Assembly: GCF_012932425.1 (NCBI RefSeq)
Contig: NZ_JAAIII010000004.1
Location: 286,747-350,746 of the forward strand
Reading direction: 5' to 3'
Length of the DNA: 64,000 bases
From: Bifidobacterium oedipodis
GTDB lineage: Bacteria > Actinomycetota > Actinomycetes > Actinomycetales > Bifidobacteriaceae
Shown one piece after another: positions 63,874 to 64,000 of this stretch (the stretch's first letter is position 1; each line of letters begins with the position of its first letter). Both the position numbers and the translations under genes were made by a program. A model generated the notes under the pieces. The model had not been told where the DNA came from. It made no database searches and worked only from the letters and a program-made list of their open reading frames with translations.

Positions 63874-64000
63874 TGAACTGCATCCCAGTTCTTGGACGGG
63901 CTAATAAGCGGCCTAGGCCGCATGTAGGGACTGATTCCGGAATTCCTCCGGGGTCAGTCCCTTCAGTTTAACCTGCCTCCTTTTCGTGTTCCAGTGGACG
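63874..64000 (-). mobile_element. IS3-family insertion sequence, terminal part
   Basis: The element appears to start at 63874 with TGAACTGCATCCCAGTTCTT, in the style of an IS3-family terminal repeat (TG...), and continues past the right edge. It contains the end of a transposase gene. The exact boundary and the other end cannot be seen. Confidence 0.7.
63913..63999 (-). CDS. IS3-family transposase (OrfB), C-terminal end only
   Basis: Reading the minus strand from 63999 gives 28 codons before a TAG. The peptide runs VHWNTKRRQVKLKGLTPEEF followed by a short tail. This matches the conserved end of IS3/IS150-type OrfB integrases (W-N...R...LKGLTPxEFR). The rest lies outside the window. Confidence 0.8.
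   Translation of the reverse strand, partial: VHWNTKRRQVKLKGLTPEEFRNQSLHAA

Overview
The window looks like chromosomal DNA of a Bifidobacterium, probably of the B. longum/breve type; species is not resolvable by eye. The strongest evidence is a phosphoketolase-phosphotransacetylase-acetate kinase block (xfp, pta, ackA; 54.6-60.6 kb), the core of the bifid shunt. High-GC housekeeping genes and actinobacterial markers (SepH, DUF4193, a Rel-type RSH protein, a leaderless lhr) agree with this.

Layout. 0-2.6 kb: 3' part of a sugar ABC importer operon (solute-binding lipoprotein and two permeases). 2.9-6.0 kb: DUF4193-dut-rel operon. 6.2-11.5 kb: sepH, a secreted-type phosphodiesterase and topoisomerase IV subunit A. 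11.6-18.8 kb: a sugar-diacid locus with glucarate dehydratase, a DapA-family aldolase, glycerate kinase, tartronate semialdehyde reductase, a CdaR-type regulator and a CitMHS-type carrier. Together these can take D-glucarate to pyruvate plus phosphoglycerate. 19.1-29.2 kb: GNAT, HIT, the giant helicase Lhr, an MFS carrier, an XRE/DUF2975 pair and a DUF4173-like membrane protein. 29.2-33.5 kb: two tRNA-Ala genes, a glmU-rsfS-phosphatase operon, tRNA-Gln and prs. 33.6-41.2 kb: an OatA-like acyltransferase, then a two-component system divergent from a lipoprotein/peptidoglycan-binding adaptor/ABC/FtsX operon. 41.3-42.5 kb: YdcF-like protein and a deformylase-like protein.

42.6-52.6 kb is an accessory island of visibly lower GC lying between the deformylase-like gene and guaA. 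It holds a Firmicutes-style FtsX permease / response regulator / histidine kinase / FtsX permease / ATPase cassette, resembling pneumococcal Vex-VncRS. Next to it is a 1222-residue STAND-type ATPase with a nuclease-like N-terminus, paired with an AAA_14/DUF4143 ATPase; this is the best candidate for an uncharacterised defence system.

52.6-63.3 kb returns to housekeeping genes: guaA, divergent xfp, pta, ackA, then aroA with a membrane protein gene. The right edge (63.5-64 kb) holds a tRNA-Pro gene broken after its anticodon arm, an intact second tRNA-Pro with the same anticodon, and the end of an IS3-family element, which suggests an integration site.

All functional calls come from reading the sequence. 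No database search, structure prediction or folding program was run.
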